Shown piece by piece: positions 1 through 6,817 of a DNA stretch of 28,417 nt. Source of the DNA: Aestuariibius violaceus. GTDB lineage: Bacteria > Pseudomonadota > Alphaproteobacteria > Rhodobacterales > Rhodobacteraceae. Each line of letters opens with the position of its first letter. Positions within the stretch are counted from its first letter, which is position 1. The translations under genes and the position numbers were made by a program. The stretch covers positions 1-28,417 of the forward strand of contig NZ_JBFONT020000018.1 of assembly GCF_040779325.2 (NCBI RefSeq), given 5' to 3'. Below the pieces are notes generated by a model, which saw nothing but the letters and a program-made list of their open reading frames with translations, had not been told where the DNA came from and searched no databases.

Positions 1-44
1 GCGCAGGATCGCAGCGACACATCCAAGCCAGCATAGTATTCCAT
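1..44 (-). CDS. IS110-family transposase, N-terminus only (runs off the left edge)
   Basis: Read on the minus strand, an ATG at 44-42 opens MEYYAGLDVSLRSC and continues past the window edge. This matches the usual start of IS110-family transposases (M-x-YYAG-D-V-S), where the Asp (D8 here) is the first acidic residue of the DEDD-type RuvC-like catalytic core. A strong ribosome binding site, AGGGAGA, lies about 7 nt upstream (near 51-57). Only 14 codons are visible, so the call rests on the motif plus the binding site. The bases between 45 and about 100 are probably the noncoding end of this element. It would be a second IS110 besides the dead copy near 10.3-10.9 kb. Confidence 0.7.
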   Translation of the reverse strand, partial: MEYYAGLDVSLRSC

Positions 45-183
45 TCGAATTCTCCCTTGTTCACAGTTTGCCTGTGATCCTATCGGGAGCTCGACCTCAG
101 TGCAGGGTCAGCCCAATTACGCATGCTCTGAGCCCGAAGTGACGGATGCTGCGCAACGATCGAATGTCGGTTATACGGTCGGC

Positions 184-1038
184 ATGACTTTGACGGCACC
201 TCGATCCATTAGCGTTGCTTCTGGCAAAGCGACCTTCCTGGAAGCTGGGTTGCAGAATGCTCGAACCGTCCTTTTGTTCCATGGTGGAGGTCTCGACTGT
301 GCCAGCCTTTCGTGGCGTCTCTTGATGCCAGCGCTGTCACAGTCCTATCGTATCATTGCGCCGAATTGGCCCGGTTACGCAGGTACGACCGCATTCGGAA
401 GACCATACACTATTGCGGATATCGGTCAGTGGTTGATGACGCTTTTGGACCACCTCGAAATTGAACGCGCATCAATGATCGGTGTCTCTATGGGGGGTGG
501 CGCCTCACTTTGGTCGGCTCTAAATCATCCAGAACGTGTCGAAGCGATAGTGCCTATCGGGACGTATGGAATCGCTGATCGTGCTCCTCACCACCGTCTA
601 TCCTATGTGTTGACCAAGCTTCCGCTTAACGCGGTATCGTATGCGGTCATGCGACGATATCCGAGCATGCTCCGGCGCGCCCTTGAGGCGATCTTTGCAA
701 ACCCGGAAAAGGTGACGGATGAGATCATAGCCGAAGTTCAGGATGTGCTCGGGTCAGCAGGAAACGGTGCGCCTTTTACGAACTTCCAGCGTGGTGAGAT
801 GACTTCGGCCCGACTTCGTACGTCGTTCGGTTCGGAGCTATCTAAGGTGTCGTGCCCTAGCCTTTTCATCCACGGCAAAGAGGATTCGCTCGTCCCACTG
901 AAAACCGTCGAGGCTGCCATTGGTTTAATGAAGAACGCCTCGCTCGAAGTTATGGATGCGGGACATTGGCCTATGCGCGAAGACCCCGAGACGTTCAACG
1001 AACTGGTCTTGGCGTTCTTGAGAGCCGTTAGATCCTAA
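184..1038 (+). CDS. alpha/beta hydrolase
   Basis: A soluble alpha/beta-hydrolase fold enzyme; the substrate cannot be told from sequence. The reading frame is open from a GTG at 100, and residues below use that longer numbering: HGGG at 61-64 (oxyanion-hole strand), nucleophile elbow G-V-S-M-G at 128-132 with Ser130, acid Asp262 in HGKEDSLVP, and His289 in DAGHWP. The triad is complete and the length (285-312 aa) is normal. I prefer the ATG at 184 because homology-like sequence begins only after it and the first 28 residues look random, possibly lying in the end of the IS110 element to the left. The GTG at 100 does have a GGGAG about 11 nt upstream, so it is not excluded. An SDR gene follows 131 bp downstream on the same strand. 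Confidence 0.85.
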   Translation: MTLTAPRSISVASGKATFLEAGLQNARTVLLFHGGGLDCASLSWRLLMPALSQSYRIIAPNWPGYAGTTAFGRPYTIADIGQWLMTLLDHLEIERASMIGVSMGGGASLWSALNHPERVEAIVPIGTYGIADRAPHHRLSYVLTKLPLNAVSYAVMRRYPSMLRRALEAIFANPEKVTDEIIAEVQDVLGSAGNGAPFTNFQRGEMTSARLRTSFGSELSKVSCPSLFIHGKEDSLVPLKTVEAAIGLMKNASLEVMDAGHWPMREDPETFNELVLAFLRAVRS

Positions 1039-1169
1039 GGCGGACACTCAGAACTTGAACGGATGACCGCTTTCGCTCCTCGATCAAGGGTGTTTGCGCA
1101 AGAAGCGGGTCGGTCGAACGGCACCGTCTGATTAGGTATCTCCCGACAGTTCATCAAACGGAGACCGGA

Positions 1170-1922
1170 ATGCTTCTGGACGGAAAGGCGATCATCATTA
1201 CTGGCGCAAGCAGCGGGATCGGGGCCGCCGCGGCGAAGATTTTCGCGGCGGAGGGTGCCAGACTAGTTCTAGGGGCGCGACGCACCGAACTGCTGGAGGA
1301 AATTGCGAACGAGATTTCTGCTAACGGTGGCGAAGCGAACTACGTGGCTGGTGACGTTGAGGAGAGCGGATACGCTGAAGCTTTGGTTGAACGTGCAGAA
1401 GGGCGTTTCGGTGGTCTTGATGGCGCGTTCAACAATGCTGGTGTGACAGGAGACTTGGGTCCAATCCCTGACATGGACGAAAACAACTGGCACAAAGTAA
1501 TGTCAGTGAACCTCAGCAGCGGGTTCTACGCGGCCAAATATCAGATACCTGCCATGCGCAAGCGCGGTGGTGGCTCGATTGTCTTCACATCCTCCTTCGT
1601 CGGTCATACGATTGGTCTGCCCGGCATGGGGGCCTACGCTGCGGCAAAGGCGGGCCTGATCGGCATGACCCAGGTTTTGGCAGCTGAACATGGACCTGAG
1701 AACATCCGTGTGAACGCTCTCCTACCCGGAGGCACCATGACACCAATGGCTGGAGAGGATGCTGGCTTCCATGAGGTCGTGCGAGGCTTCCATGCGCTGA
1801 AGCGCATGGCTGAGCCGTCCGAGATCGCGCGAGCGGCTCTGTTCCTTCTGTCCGATCATGCGTCTTTCGTGACCGGGAGCGCAATGATCGCGGATGGCGG
1901 AAACTCGATCAACAAACTCTAA
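1170..1922 (+). CDS. SDR-family NAD(P)-dependent oxidoreductase
   Basis: A classical short-chain dehydrogenase/reductase of standard length (250 aa). Visible motifs: cofactor-binding TGASSGIG at 11-18, an acidic GDVEE at 61-65 near the adenine pocket, NNAG at 88-91, catalytic Ser141 or Ser142 in FTSSF, and YAAAK at 156-160 (Tyr156, Lys160). A PGG-TMTPM segment at 186-193 is the usual post-active-site loop. ARR at 36-38 after the second strand hints at NADPH preference. The ATG has a GGAG (1160-1163) 6 nt upstream. It may be co-transcribed with the preceding hydrolase. Substrate unknown; neighbouring genes give no pathway. Confidence 0.92.
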   Translation: MLLDGKAIIITGASSGIGAAAAKIFAAEGARLVLGARRTELLEEIANEISANGGEANYVAGDVEESGYAEALVERAEGRFGGLDGAFNNAGVTGDLGPIPDMDENNWHKVMSVNLSSGFYAAKYQIPAMRKRGGGSIVFTSSFVGHTIGLPGMGAYAAAKAGLIGMTQVLAAEHGPENIRVNALLPGGTMTPMAGEDAGFHEVVRGFHALKRMAEPSEIARAALFLLSDHASFVTGSAMIADGGNSINKL

Positions 1923-2199
1923 GAACAGGAATCGGACGTTGGCCAATCGAGTGTCTGGGCCCGCTTTGTCCAGCTCACCGGACATAATCCCCCTGAAAGA
2001 ACCTACGGACCAAAAACGGTGGTTTCCGCCGGTGACAGAAACGGTTGGGTTTTGGCACTTCTTGCAGTGCGGAGAAGGTCTGGAAAGGGCCCTTACTTCT
2101 GATTGCTGCGGTGCAAAAATTGGTGCCCGGTGACGCTACTGACATATCTTGGCCGAAGCACGTGCTACCTTTGAAGAAGGCTTGTGTGGGTGAGCAATA

Positions 2200-2676
2200 A
2201 TGAGCGGCATCGAAAACTATGAATCTCAATCAGGAAACCTCATTCCTGTCTTTCGCATGGAGATAAATACACGACCGGATGATGCCGAACGATTGTTGGA
2301 CGCAATCTTCCAGGTTCATCCGCTTGCCGTCGGCGCTTACGAGCGGAATGCGACCGTAACTGCTCAGGGGGCGGAGACAGGAAGACCTGGAGAACAGACG
2401 GTTACGCGCATTCACAACGCAGACTTTGAGGCGGATGGCACTGAGGTTTATCCTTCAGTCGAGTTGAAGGTGTCTTTCGAGCGCGACGTACACTTACTCC
2501 GGAAGATCATGGAAGCCGTTCTCCACACCCACCAATACGAGGAGCCAATCATCCACGTCCGCGAGGAATGGGCCAGTCGCGCAAATTACATGCCAAGGAA
2601 CGTTAATCCGAACCGTTGGTGGAACGATGGGCGCGGCACTCCCGAGATGGTTTCACTCGACCAAAGCCGTAGATAG
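2200..2676 (+). CDS. CutA1/NIF3-type (PII-like fold) domain protein
   Basis: A 158-aa protein. Residues 15-50 and 85-122 look like the two halves of a ferredoxin-like PII/CutA fold, and the segment HQYEEPII at 111-118 corresponds to the H-P-Y-E-E-P signature shared by CutA1 and the inserted domain of NIF3/YqfO proteins. Proline is replaced by Gln in HxYEEP. The family often forms trimers and can bind metals or act as a sensor, but this protein has no other domain, so a role is not assignable. The C-terminal tail (125-158) is rich in Asn, Arg and Trp. No strong Shine-Dalgarno precedes the ATG. The preceding gap 1923-2199 shows no recognisable gene. Confidence 0.6.
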   Translation: MSGIENYESQSGNLIPVFRMEINTRPDDAERLLDAIFQVHPLAVGAYERNATVTAQGAETGRPGEQTVTRIHNADFEADGTEVYPSVELKVSFERDVHLLRKIMEAVLHTHQYEEPIIHVREEWASRANYMPRNVNPNRWWNDGRGTPEMVSLDQSRR

Positions 2677-2817
2677 CTAGTCATCCCCAATGGCTGCTCA
2701 GTCCCGCAGTCCGTGAGTTCGAGCGGCCACCCGGCTTTGCTCGTGCAGCGAACGGCGGCAATGTGGGCTGCGACCGCAGAATGGCAGCACCGTGTCGGGT
2801 GACCGCTTTGGGCCGTT

Positions 2818-3213
2818 CTATCCGAGCTCGTTGATTGCCTTGGCGAGCTCGTAGAGCGCCTTCTTAACTCCATAGTCCGGGATCGTGTCCACGGTCTTGG
2901 CGATGGTGAGCGCTGTGGTGCTGGTGGCAGACGCATGAGCGCCTTCTCCGTAGAACGACCCCACGGGAACACCGAGTGCTGTCGCACAGAGGCCGAGTTT
3001 CTCGGCCGAGATCTTGTTTTCGGCGGTCTCATACTTACGGATCTGCTGACTGCTGATCCCAAGGGCAGCGCCGAGATCCCCACGGGACCACCCCTTGAGC
3101 TTCCGCAGGGTCTGGAGGCGCTCTCCGATGCCCTGGCTGATCGCGTCGAGCTGCACCGATGTCGGAGAGGCCTCCGAGGCGGGGTTGAGGGCCTGTGGGC
3201 GGGTATGTTTCAT
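2818..3213 (-). CDS. XRE (Cro/CI-type) helix-turn-helix regulator
   Basis: A cytoplasmic DNA-binding protein of 131 aa from the ATG at 3213. An HTH_3 domain spans residues 30-87 (I-G-E-R-L-Q-T-L-R then GDLGAALGISSQQIRKYE as the helix-turn-helix). After it come a Ser/Thr/Ala-rich linker (91-103) and a short amphipathic C-terminal helix (114-130) that may dimerise. The frame is open to 3264, but the extra 17 residues look unlike the domain. In roseobacters similar proteins act as repressors or plasmid maintenance regulators; the target here is unknown. Its stop side faces the CutA-like gene, convergently. Confidence 0.8.
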   Translation of the reverse strand: MKHTRPQALNPASEASPTSVQLDAISQGIGERLQTLRKLKGWSRGDLGAALGISSQQIRKYETAENKISAEKLGLCATALGVPVGSFYGEGAHASATSTTALTIAKTVDTIPDYGVKKALYELAKAINELG

Positions 3214-3324
3214 CACTCTGCTTTCGGTCTGGTCTCCTGGTTGGGGGATGACGCGCCCGCCCATGCTGATCTGTCAGTGGGGAAGACAAAGGGCGCACAC
3301 GCCACCCCGAAGCCAGAAGGGTAG

Positions 3325-3501
3325 CTAGGCCGCTCTTTGGCGTCGCGATGCGAGGGGTTGGCTCTTGCGGCCGATCTCATCGGTGATCTGGCGCAGCTGC
3401 TTCAGCGTGTCTTCCAGTTCTGCCGTGCTGAGGGACTTGAGATCGGTGGCAAATAGGTCGCGATGGTCTGCCGAGGCAATAATGTGTAAGTCAGTTTTCA
3501 T
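3325..3501 (-). CDS. small hypothetical protein (58 aa)
   Basis: An unrecognised 58-aa protein. The ATG at 3501 is chosen because GGGA sits 9 nt upstream; earlier TTG and ATG codons (3516, 3510) have poorly placed sites. The middle (residues 22-48) is a predicted charged helix, STAELEDTLKQLRQITDEIG, followed by a basic tail (KSQPLASRRQRAA). The composition suits a small DNA- or protein-binding factor, but this is inference. It is divergent from the HTH/cyclodipeptide-synthase operon and shares its AT-rich control region, so it may be co-regulated with it. The XRE gene begins 111 bp further along the same strand. Confidence 0.5.
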   Translation of the reverse strand: MKTDLHIIASADHRDLFATDLKSLSTAELEDTLKQLRQITDEIGRKSQPLASRRQRAA

Positions 3502-3516
3502 AATGTTCATTCCCAA

Positions 3517-3663
3517 TTACATGTTTAAAGTAATAATTGCAAAAATAACGCAAAATGAGTAATTCGTCAACAAATTAATTGCAATATATGCGACTACTTC
3601 GTATATTTATACCATAGTGAATATTTTATAAAGAGTAACTTTTGATTTAAGGAATTGCCATAA
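3517..3663. promoter_or_regulatory. AT-rich divergent control region
   Basis: About 150 bp of strikingly AT-rich DNA in GC-rich surroundings separates the 58-aa gene (minus) from the HTH/cyclodipeptide-synthase operon (plus). It holds two exact TAATTGCAA copies (3534-3542 and 3576-3584) whose centres are 42 bp apart, close to four helical turns, suggesting paired operator sites on one face of the DNA. AAGGA at about 3649-3653 serves as ribosome binding site for the ATG at 3664. Such AT-rich tracts are typical H-NS targets, and an H-NS-type gene lies 2 kb away. Promoter hexamers cannot be fixed with confidence. Confidence 0.5.
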
Positions 3664-4305
3664 ATGCTTTTGACCTCAGAGCAATGCCGGGCCGCCCGGA
3701 TCTTTCTGGATTGGCGCGTCGAAGATCTGGTCGCGCGATCGGGCCTGACCCCGGATCAGGTCCGAAACTTCGAACATGGCCGCAGCCGGGCACTGCCGGT
3801 GGTGGAGGCCCTGCAGCGCACTTTGCAAAGCCATGGGATCCGGCTGACGGCCAATGGCGGTGTCGAGCTGGAGAAGGATCGGCTGGTCGTGATCGAGGGG
3901 AACGATTGCTATCTGCGGCTCTTGCAGGAAGCGATGCGGACCTTGAGCGCGGTTGAGACGCCCGAACTTCTGATCCTGTATGCCTCGGATCGCTCCTCGC
4001 CGCCCGAGGTGAATGCTCAGTATCGCCGGATGCGGGCCGCGGGCATCACCATGCGCCAGATCATCTCCAGCAACGATACCTATATCATGGGGCCGCTCGA
4101 GGAGTATCGGGCGATACCGGCCGCCTACTTCACCAATATCGTGACAGTGATCTACGGCGATAGCGTGGCTCAGGTGAACGGTGGAGAGACGCGGATCACC
4201 ATCCAGCAGGATCCGGCCCTGGCCGAACGGGAGTGCCAGACCTTTCAGTACCTCTGGGATCGGGGAGACCAGCCAACCACAACAACAGCCCCGGAGCGAT
4301 TTTAG
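3664..4305 (+). CDS. HTH transcriptional regulator with TrmB/PLD-like sensor domain
   Basis: A 213-aa protein with an XRE-like HTH at residues 1-60 (SEQCRAARIFLDWRVEDLVA, then SGLTPDQVRNFEHGRS). A C-terminal domain covers about 75-205. The latter contains LLILYASDRSSP, an MRAAGITMRQII segment, EEYRAIPAAYF, VTVIYGDSVAQV and a terminal F-x-Y-L-W; this order resembles the phospholipase-D-like effector-sensing domain of TrmB-type regulators, as inferred from memory of that family. The stop TAG directly abuts the ATG of the cyclodipeptide synthase gene, so the two are translationally linked. It probably controls the operon in response to a small ligand, perhaps the product. AAGGA lies 10 nt before the ATG. 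Confidence 0.65.
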   Translation: MLLTSEQCRAARIFLDWRVEDLVARSGLTPDQVRNFEHGRSRALPVVEALQRTLQSHGIRLTANGGVELEKDRLVVIEGNDCYLRLLQEAMRTLSAVETPELLILYASDRSSPPEVNAQYRRMRAAGITMRQIISSNDTYIMGPLEEYRAIPAAYFTNIVTVIYGDSVAQVNGGETRITIQQDPALAERECQTFQYLWDRGDQPTTTTAPERF

Positions 4306-5043
4306 ATGACCAAAGCCTTTCCATCCCAGACCGGGCTCTACAAGATCAAGCCCAAATCGGAGCAGAGCAGCGACCGCTGGTCCGACTTCCAGACGGCCCG
4401 GCTACAGATCAGCGTGGGCCAACCCTATCATGAAGGCGAGAAATTCGCCGCGACGCTGGAGTGGTGCCGGCCCCGCTTCAAAGGCGTCGTGATCTGCGTG
4501 AACGATACCTTGCAGCGCTACAATGCCATGTTCGAGTTGGGTCTCTCGGACGACGTAGCACGGCAGCGGAGCGTCGCGGCGGGGAGCGATTGGATTGCGC
4601 GTAATCTGGGCTCTGTCACAGACGACCCGATCTTCGAGATCCGCCGCTGGAATGACTGGCTGGCCGATCCGGACTATCTCGAGACGCACAGAGCGATCCT
4701 GGCCCTGGACAAGACCAACCCGGACTTCGCTGCCGCGATCTCGGCAGATATCGAGCGGATCTGGGCCCGGCGCCATGCCAATGATCCCGAGGCCTATTCG
4801 ATGTATCGCCGGGCTGCGTTTCAGGAGCTCTCGCGTGTCTACTTGCTGGAGGAGATCGCGGTCTTCTCGCTGATGTTCGCCCAGGAGACCGCGATCGATA
4901 TCTATCCCGGCAGCGCGCTCTTTGCCGCGCAGGTGTTTCAGGGGCGCAAGGTCGCGGGTGCGCCCGCCGGGCTCGGTCGGGGGCATTTCTGCCGGATCGA
5001 TTTCGGGCGCAATCGATGGGGGCCGGATCTGAAGATCGCCTGA
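4306..5043 (+). CDS. tRNA-dependent cyclodipeptide synthase, XYP-type
   Basis: Cyclodipeptide synthases take aminoacyl groups from two charged tRNAs and join them into a 2,5-diketopiperazine. At 245 aa the length is typical. Visible landmarks: the nucleophile loop I-S-V-G-Q-P at 35-40 with Ser36 (Ser37 in AlbC), DTLQRYN at 67-73 in the helix lining the pocket, YLLEEIA at 179-185 giving Tyr179 and Glu183 (Tyr178/Glu182 in AlbC), and DIYPG at 198-202 giving Tyr200-Pro201. The Tyr-Pro pair, with Gln39 where the NYH class has Asn40, places it in the XYP subfamily. The C-terminus (221-245) is Gly/Arg-rich. The two product amino acids cannot be predicted. No cyclodipeptide oxidase, P450 or methyltransferase lies beside it; its only operon partner is the HTH regulator immediately upstream. 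Confidence 0.85.
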   Translation: MTKAFPSQTGLYKIKPKSEQSSDRWSDFQTARLQISVGQPYHEGEKFAATLEWCRPRFKGVVICVNDTLQRYNAMFELGLSDDVARQRSVAAGSDWIARNLGSVTDDPIFEIRRWNDWLADPDYLETHRAILALDKTNPDFAAAISADIERIWARRHANDPEAYSMYRRAAFQELSRVYLLEEIAVFSLMFAQETAIDIYPGSALFAAQVFQGRKVAGAPAGLGRGHFCRIDFGRNRWGPDLKIA

Positions 5044-5060
5044 CGGCTCTTTTCCCCGCA

Positions 5061-5093
5061 ATTGCAACCGGGATGTGACGCGTCGGTTGCAAT
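5061..5093 (+). terminator. inverted repeat after the cyclodipeptide synthase gene
   Basis: ATTGCAACC (5061-5069) and GGTTGCAAT (5085-5093) form a perfect 9-bp stem with a 15-nt loop, beginning 18 nt after the stop codon. No T-run follows directly (a T7 tract appears only at about 5133), so it may be a weak terminator or an mRNA-stabilising or operator element. The arms share the ATTGCAA core with the two TAATTGCAA copies upstream of the operon. Confidence 0.4.
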
Positions 5094-5529
5094 ACCGTCC
5101 CGGTCAGATCGTCCAGGTTTCAATTCGGGTGGTTTTTTTGTTTCGCGCTGTCCGGATATGCCATCCTGAGTTCGGGACATGGAACTTTCCCCCGACGGTC
5201 GCCAAAGGACATCGCGACAGGACAAGCAGCCGTCTTCCATTTCCATGTCTCCGCACGCGATGTTCGGCAGGGAGAGATGCCAAGTGCGCCAGGTGCTCCT
5301 GTCTCTTCTCCTTCACGACGATCAGAGATCGATCCGCACTTGGCCTTCGCGTCTGGGCGATCCGATCCGGGAAGCGAGTACAGGAGCGCCGCTTGGGTCC
5401 CTGCGGCAAAAACAGGCTATCGTTAACCACGTATTAGGTCGACGCCGACTATCTTATCCCTCGCCGCGACTCTGCTTCCTCCTTCCTTCCCGCGGTGTTG
5501 AACCGTCCTGTCCCTTGGGCGGTCTAGGT
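5094..5529. other. intergenic stretch without recognisable gene
   Basis: Several short overlapping reading frames exist on both strands here, but none shows a ribosome binding site together with protein-like composition or a family motif. A T7 run lies at about 5133-5139. I see no RNA gene. Confidence 0.5.
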
Positions 5530-5573
5530 CGTTCCCGGGTGATCGCCTCCATACAATGCATCACCTGGGAACG
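5530..5573 (-). terminator. hairpin downstream of the H-NS gene
   Basis: CGTTCCCGGGTGAT (5530-5543) and ATCACCTGGGAACG (5560-5573) pair over 14 bp with one imperfect position, around a 16-nt loop. It starts 24 nt past the stop of the H-NS-type gene on the minus strand. There is no T-run, so it is either a factor-assisted terminator or 3' stabilising hairpin. Confidence 0.45.
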
Positions 5574-5596
5574 GCATTTCAGCAGAGCTGCAGCTG

Positions 5597-5929
5597 CTAT
5601 TTGATCAGATATGCATCGAGGGTCTTGCCGTCGGCCAGCGCGTCCTTGATCCATTTCGGCTGGCGCCCACGGCCGGACCAGGTCACTTCCGGGTTCTCCG
5701 GATGTCGATATTTAGGCGCTGCAGACGTCCTGGGCTTGGCCGTCTTCTTATTCGACGATCCCCCCATCAATTCGTCCAGCGAGAACCCATGCTCCTTTGC
5801 GGCAGCCTGAATGGCGGCGAGCGCGTCATCCCGCTGACGTTTCTCGAAACTGGTAATCGCCTGCGCGACCTCTTTCTGAAGATCTTTCAACTCGTCGAGC
5901 GAAAGCTTATCGATTTTGATCTTTGCCAC
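5597..5929 (-). CDS. H-NS histone family protein (HvrA/trans-acting regulatory type)
   Basis: A nucleoid-associated xenogeneic silencer of 110 aa. The N-terminal half (1-55) is a charged coiled-coil oligomerisation region (DELKDLQKEVAQAITSFEKR). A basic linker (60-73) joins it to the C-terminal DNA-binding domain, whose signature YRHPENPEVTWSGRGRQP begins at residue 74; the SGRGR loop is the AT-hook-like minor-groove contact. The start is a GTG at 5929 preceded by AGGAGCAGGA. Plasmid-encoded H-NS proteins usually quiet AT-rich DNA and plasmid genes; the AT-rich islands at 3.5 kb, 8.5-9.9 kb and 22.7-23.7 kb are plausible targets. That link is inference. Confidence 0.92.
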   Translation of the reverse strand: MAKIKIDKLSLDELKDLQKEVAQAITSFEKRQRDDALAAIQAAAKEHGFSLDELMGGSSNKKTAKPRTSAAPKYRHPENPEVTWSGRGRQPKWIKDALADGKTLDAYLIK

Positions 5930-6507
5930 TGATCCTGCTCCTGTTTTGGCGCCGAAGAGCGCTTTGCGTGGTTGGCTTAATAGGCGAGGTCCAATCGCAA
6001 AACCAGAGCGACCTGGGATTTAAGGTCTTCCGGTTATTTGCGCGTGCTCTGAGCGGCCCAAGCTTGGCGCGTATCGGCTTTGGACAGATGGGTCCTGATC
6101 AATTCTGTTGGGTGCCGACGGTCATTGCTCCAATTGCCCGTCCATTCGCGGTGCGGAGAACGATCCTTTTCAGAATAGCAGATTGCAGAGACGTGTTCGA
6201 GCCTTTGCCAAGTCCGAGTGGGAACCGGCCAATCGTCTTACGACCCGTCATCAGATCCCGTTGCTCAAAGACCAAAGCGTCGGCTGTGCTCTCTTCCGGG
6301 CGGTCTATCGTGCCAAAGCCGTCTCTTCCGGTTCGGGTCTTGCGCATTCGTGACGCCACAAGTCCTAACCGAGGCCGGCTGGCTTTCCATGTCCGGCCCG
6401 CGCCAGGCCCGCTCCGCGGTCCCCGTGTTGGACAGGACATCTGCACCTCTGGCCCTCGGTTTCCAGGACAGGCGTAACGCGCCAACCCCAAACGAAAGGA
6501 GACCAAC
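5930..6507. other. intergenic stretch without convincing gene
   Basis: 578 bp separate the divergent H-NS-type gene and the 89-aa plus-strand gene. Long reading frames cross it on both strands, but they lack binding sites and family motifs and mirror one another, as expected of high-GC noncoding DNA. It must hold the promoter of the H-NS gene and that of the 89-aa gene; I cannot place either precisely. Confidence 0.45.
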
Positions 6508-6777
6508 ATGGCACATGTTCAACCAACCCCTCAACAGACCAACAGCCCCGAGCTCTATGCCTGGAGCGTCACAGGACCCGATCACAAGTCCCACTGGACC
6601 AAGATCGGTGCCGCCTGGACCCATAGAGACGGCAAAGGGTTCAACATCACCCTCGATGCGCTGCCCGTGAACGGCAAGATCGTCCTCAGAGAACCGCTGG
6701 AGGACGAGGAGGACCAAGACCAAGACCCATCGGGTCAAGAGACATCGCCTCAAGAGCCCCAGGCTCAGCCCGCCTAA
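6508..6777 (+). CDS. conserved small plasmid-associated protein (89 aa)
   Basis: A small soluble protein with the core W-T-K-I-G-A-A-W-T-H-R-D-G-K-G-F-N-I at residues 30-47, then LDALPVNGKIVLRE (49-62). This pattern (tryptophans, D-G-K-G-F, then L-P-x-x-G-K/R-I-V-x-R) recurs in uncharacterised small proteins of alphaproteobacterial plasmids and integrative elements. The tail (63-89) is acidic and Gln/Pro-rich, probably disordered. AAAGGAG lies 7 nt before the ATG, a strong site, and a good terminator follows. Function unknown; a role in plasmid housekeeping or transfer is only a guess from where such genes occur. Confidence 0.75.
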   Translation: MAHVQPTPQQTNSPELYAWSVTGPDHKSHWTKIGAAWTHRDGKGFNITLDALPVNGKIVLREPLEDEEDQDQDPSGQETSPQEPQAQPA

Positions 6778-6790
6778 GCGCCCGGCCGGG

Positions 6791-6817
6791 AGGCCTCGTC
6801 AGAGGCCTTCTGGCTTT
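6791..6817 (+). terminator. intrinsic terminator
   Basis: AGGCCTC (6791-6797) and GAGGCCT (6802-6808) make a perfect 7-bp GC-rich stem with a GTCA loop, extendable by wobble and GC pairs, followed by TCTGGCTTT. It starts 14 nt after the stop of the 89-aa gene. The convergent metallopeptidase gene ends at 6816, so the hairpin may serve both strands. Confidence 0.65.

Noticed and set aside
1894..2133. 79-aa plus-strand frame after the SDR gene
   Set aside because: Starts inside the SDR gene and has no binding site or protein-like composition.
2690..2817. Sequence with GACCGCTTTGGGCC reminiscent of dispersed roseobacter repeats
   Set aside because: Only one clear copy here (a shorter GACCGCTTTCG near 1064), so a repeat family cannot be shown from this window.
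5923..6509. Overlapping reading frames of 184 aa (plus) and 136 aa (minus) between the H-NS and 89-aa genes
   Set aside because: They overlap each other antisense, have no ribosome binding site and no recognisable family.
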